DNA from: Garcia nutans
Lineage: Eukaryota > Streptophyta > Magnoliopsida > Malpighiales > Euphorbiaceae
Direction of reading: 5' to 3'
DNA length: 64,000 nt
Assembly (NCBI GenBank): GCA_947685225.1
Contig: CANTUV010000009.1
Span: 1,798,001-1,862,000 of the forward strand
Under the pieces are notes generated by a model. It did no database searches. It saw only the letters and a program-made list of their open reading frames with translations, and had not been told where the DNA came from. The translations under genes were made by a program, and so were the position numbers. This document shows positions 61,154-64,000 of the stretch, piece by piece (position 1 is the stretch's first letter; each line of letters starts with the position of its first letter).

Positions 61154-61352
61154 GCACAGAGAGTTTTACAGGATTTCAACATAAAAGAAAAGGCTAAAGA
61201 TGCCAAAAAAAGCATTTATATGCAAGGGTTTCAAACTGAAGTGACTAACAATAATATACTGAAAATTGACTTCTTGTGGACTGGCAAAGGATCTATATAT
61301 AATTTACCTGCTCAAAACGGACCTCTCATTTCAGCTATTTCAATAACTCATG
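61154..61352 (+). CDS. Malectin-like domain, second exon
   Basis: Starts in phase 0 after ctgcag with AQRVLQDFNIKEKAKDAKKS, then EVTNNNILKIDFLWTGKGS and GPLISAISITHD. This is the second half of the malectin domain. For correct phase into the transmembrane exon it should end at 61352, but the next bases are AT, not GT, so the exon end is inferred. Confidence 0.8.
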
Positions 61353-61442
61353 ATACAATGTTGCTTTTTTATGATATATGAGCTATACGATTTCACAATA
61401 TTAATTACACGTATGAACTGCCGTTATATTTTGGTTTTGCAG

Positions 61443-61562
61443 TTCCCAAAAAACTACAACCTTGGGAAATATGTGTAATTGTAGCAGCTTGTGTTCTTGG
61501 TCTTATGATTTTATTAGCTTTCATGTGGAGAATGGGATGGATAGGCGACAGAGAACTTCGTA
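61443..61562 (+). CDS. Transmembrane exon
   Basis: Begins PKKLQPWE after a ggttttgcag acceptor, then a hydrophobic run ICVIVAACVLGLMILLAFMW of one membrane span, then basic RMGWIGDRELR on the cytoplasmic side. Donor GTAAGG at 61563. Confidence 0.88.
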
Positions 61563-61694
61563 GTAAGGAAAAGCAAAAAAAAAAAAAAATTCTATGAACA
61601 ATTATAAATTATTTCCTTTCCTTACAATAGTCTTATTAATTTGCAAGTGCGTTATAATTAATTTAGTTACTAATTTGATGTTTACTTGGAATAG

Positions 61695-61825
61695 AAGCAA
61701 GGATAAAGCTAGAAACGCAGGGTGAGATGAAGCCATTCACTGTTAAAGAGATAATTGATGCCACTCGAAACTTTAGCCCAAAGATGATTATTGTCAAGGA
61801 TGATCTTCTTGGGACCCTCTACAAG
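61695..61825 (+). CDS. Kinase juxtamembrane and P-loop exon
   Basis: Encodes KARIKLETQGEMKPFTVKEI, then IDATRNFSPKMIIVKDDLLG and TLYK. FTxxxIxxATxNF marks the start of the kinase domain in this family. The normal glycine-rich loop (GEGGFGxVYK) is replaced by KDDLLGTLYK with one Gly left. Donor GTTGAT at 61826. Confidence 0.88.
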
Positions 61826-62104
61826 GTTGATTTTTTTTCCTGTCTATTACATTACATTTTGGCTCTTAGAGAATGGTTGATAATGTGTATTTTCTCTCTC
61901 CATTTAATTATTCTTTTTTCCTATTTGTTCTTTTGTTGTTAGCAACAAAAATTATTCTTTTTTCCTATTTGTTCTTTTGTTGTTAGCAAGAAAAATTACC
62001 TGCTGCTAATTATAGTATTTCTTTGCTTACAATTTTGGTTTTGGGCGAGAATAAGAAAATTAATTAATGACATGGATATTCTTCCTCCATTAATAATTTT
62101 ACAG

Positions 62105-62315
62105 GCTGAACTACCAAATCTTACTATAGCAGTGAAGAAGCTTCTTCCTCAATCCAAAGGAATTGCAGAAATAGAATCAGAAGTTTATGCCAAAACTTTT
62201 ATTAAATTGGAGCATGAAAATCTTGTCAAATTGTTGGGTGCTTATTCACGAAAAGGCCTACACTTGCTAATTTATGAATACATGGGTCTTGGATCACTTG
62301 CACAAGTCTTATTTG
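62105..62315 (+). CDS. Kinase N-lobe exon
   Basis: 211-bp exon encoding AELPNLTIAVKKLLPQSKGI, then EIESEVYAKTFIKLEHENLV, KLLGAYSRKGLHLLIYEYMG and LGSLAQVLFG. It contains the ATP-binding Lys (AVKK), the alpha-C Glu candidate (SEV) and the hinge. Ends at a GGT donor-type junction. The exons with HRDIK and DFG should follow but do not appear within 1.7 kb. Confidence 0.9.
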
Positions 62316-64000
62316 GTAATTTTCTTTTATCCTAAGATTTTCTTTTATGTCTTTGAAGTTTCAACTTTGTGCCATTTAGTTATATGTTAAAAAAACAAAT
62401 TATTCATGAATTATGATAAAATATATATTGAATAATTTATTAGTAGAGGTAGCTAAATGCATATATTTTTAGAATATATATATATATATATATGAAATAA
62501 AAAAAATTGAAATTTTAAGAAGTTAGGTGTTATATTTATTTATTAAGAAATACATAAGAGGTGGGGAAGGATGACTTTTGAGAAGTTTAGTCGCTAAGCC
62601 TCAAGAATTAGACTTATCTACTCATGTATTCACCCTAAAATTGAAATTTACATTTGTGAGTAAGGGTCCTTGTTTTCTTACAAGCAAAATAAATGGGAAT
62701 ATTCATAATAATTTTAAAATGTAAATATGTAATTGATTTGATATATAAAAGAATAACAAATGCAGGAACCATCATATGGTTTCGCTCCCTATTTGGATGA
62801 CATATAAATCATAGTAGAAATTATAACTAATGTGGGTAAATTGTAAATAACCCACTAAAATTAGGCTTCAAACACATTCATATTACTGTCATTTTTGACG
62901 TTTGTATTGACATCTGTATATATATTTATATTATAAAAGTTAAGAAAAAAATATTCACATCGTCTATTTTTAAAAATAATATTTTTTCACTTTTTTATTC
63001 TTTTTACTGTGCCATGCACAGAAAAATGACTAATTATCTATATAAAACCTAAGCAAATAAGAAGTGTCCTACGGTTATCACATCATCATTTTTAAAAAAA
63101 AAAAAAAGATGTTATTTCATTTTTTTCTTATTTAATTAATTTTTTGTTTAATTTTAATAAGTTATATGAATTTAAAATATAGTAATCAATAAAATAACTT
63201 TGCAACTTTTAATCTTCTATAAAATAATTAAACATTAATAAAATTTTATAATATTAACTAAATAAATTATATTTATACTTTTAATCTTATATAAATTAAT
63301 TATACATTAATATAATTTAATAATATTGATTGATTTATATTTTTTAAAAATTTAAAAGTAAAAAAAAATATGACTTTTAATCTTCATAATAAATTAATTA
63401 TAAATTAAATAATTTATTTATAATAATAATAATTAATTAATATATTTTAGAAAATTTAAAAATTAAATAATAAAATATATATCTTTTGATATTCCTAATA
63501 AATTAATTATACATCAATAATTTATTTAATTAATAATTTATTTATAATAGTAATTAATTTATATCTTTTTAGAAATTTAAAATTTTAAACAATGAAATAT
63601 GTGACTTTTAGCCATCCTAACAAATTAATTATACTTTAGTAATTTAAGTAATTATAATATTAAATATTAATAATAATTTTAATATAATTCTATGATTATA
63701 AATCTTTCTACTCATATTTTTCTTTCAATTTGAAAAAATTTATTTGAATTTCTATTTATTTCTTATTTTCCCTTTTCTATAAAATTCATGATTTGTTTAT
63801 AGCAATTTTTTATTATTAAAGAAAGTCTAAAGTTATAAAATAAAAGACTATATTTGTTCATTCATATTATTTTAATGAAATTGCTATAAAATCGAGATAA
63901 ATATTTTATTTTGTATTTTTTTATAATTAAATTTATTGTTGATTTATATATAAATTACTTTATATTTATGTATTATTAATTATATTTATTTATATTTTAT
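62316..64000 (+). other. AT-rich sequence, intron or 3' flank
   Basis: Extremely AT-rich with (AT)n at 62477-62493 and repeated ttaattatac/aataatttattta words. No kinase exon is visible. In relatives the next introns are short, so this may be a long transposon-filled intron or the point where the gene ends. Confidence 0.6.

Larger units (their letters stand above)
48..62315 (+). pseudogene. LRR-malectin receptor-like kinase gene (LRR-VIII type), partial, probably defective
   Basis: A plasma-membrane receptor kinase of the LRR-VIII family: extracellular LRRs, a malectin-like domain that may bind carbohydrate, one transmembrane helix and a cytoplasmic Ser/Thr kinase. Visible here are eleven LRR or post-LRR exons, the malectin domain starting SLYINCGGEAV, a hydrophobic helix, and the kinase N-lobe from FTVKEIIDATRNF to the hinge IYEYMGLGSLAQVLFG. 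Signal peptide and first repeats lie before base 1; catalytic loop, DFG and C-lobe are not found up to base 64000. Nearly all junctions are GT-AG in one consistent phase, with most LRR exons exactly 72 bp. Odd: one exon is split by an insertion, two donors lack GT (3132-3133 and 61353-61354), and the P-loop has lost its glycine pattern. I infer a recent pseudogene or an allele making altered products. Family assignment is firm; the functional state is inference. Confidence 0.85.

Noticed and set aside
61353..61442. U12-type AT-AC intron
   Set aside because: The start ATACAATG does not match ATATCCTT and the end is AG with a pyrimidine tract, so a mutated GT-AG intron is more likely.

Overview
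The window is nuclear DNA of a flowering plant, most likely a eudicot. It is AT-rich, its coding sequence is in short exons with GT-AG junctions, and it is packed with plant-type L1 LINEs, Ty1/copia, Athila-like Ty3/gypsy and MITE elements. I cannot name the species. There is no sign of bacterial or organellar gene organisation.

One host gene spans the whole window on the + strand: a receptor-like kinase with leucine-rich repeats (LRRs), a malectin-like domain, a transmembrane segment and a kinase domain (LRR-VIII type, resembling the Arabidopsis At1g53430/At1g07650 group). Its 5' end lies before base 1 and most of its kinase domain lies after base 62315 or is missing. LRR exons: 48-119, 2756-3131 (broken), 3826-3897, 4862-4933, 36830-36901, 51570-51641, 51728-51802, 58351-58422, 59052-59117, 59240-59305, 59984-60070. 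Then come two small exons (60197-60208, 60297-60337), two malectin exons (60511-60878, 61154-~61352), a transmembrane exon (61443-61562) and two kinase N-lobe exons (61695-61825, 62105-62315). Exons that are 32 kb and 15 kb apart still keep the 72-bp one-repeat-per-exon pattern and the same splice phase. The copy is probably defective: one LRR exon carries a 304-bp insertion and lost its donor GT, a second donor (before the transmembrane exon) reads AT, and the glycine-rich ATP loop is degenerate.

Almost everything else is transposable elements in the introns. Intron 4934-36829 holds an antisense LINE (5103-11640) carrying a 2.36-kb solo LTR (8076-10433); an antisense copia element (pieces at 11640-13785, 15651-15740, 24178-24645) whose gag is split by an 8.4-kb Athila-like element (15741-24177) and by an unclassified 1.9-kb segment; a second solo LTR of the same family (25057-28260); an old LINE remnant (~29990-30880); and a decayed copia with both LTRs (~31100-36353). 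Intron 36902-51569 holds a decayed copia fragment (~38850-41000) and a copia element (41853-~50870) whose 5' untranslated region carries an element with two ~1.36-kb LTRs and no coding capacity (46159-50446). Intron 51803-58350 holds a sense LINE (~52370-57780) with its own insertion. Small DNA elements sit near the left end (263-687, 2779-3082, 3923-4712).

The most informative points are the damaged but well-ordered receptor gene, with a predicted secreted ectodomain if one intron is retained; the Athila derivative that keeps gag and protease but has lost reverse transcriptase and integrase; its unequal LTRs with a 585-bp internal duplication; and the order of nesting, readable from target-site duplications.
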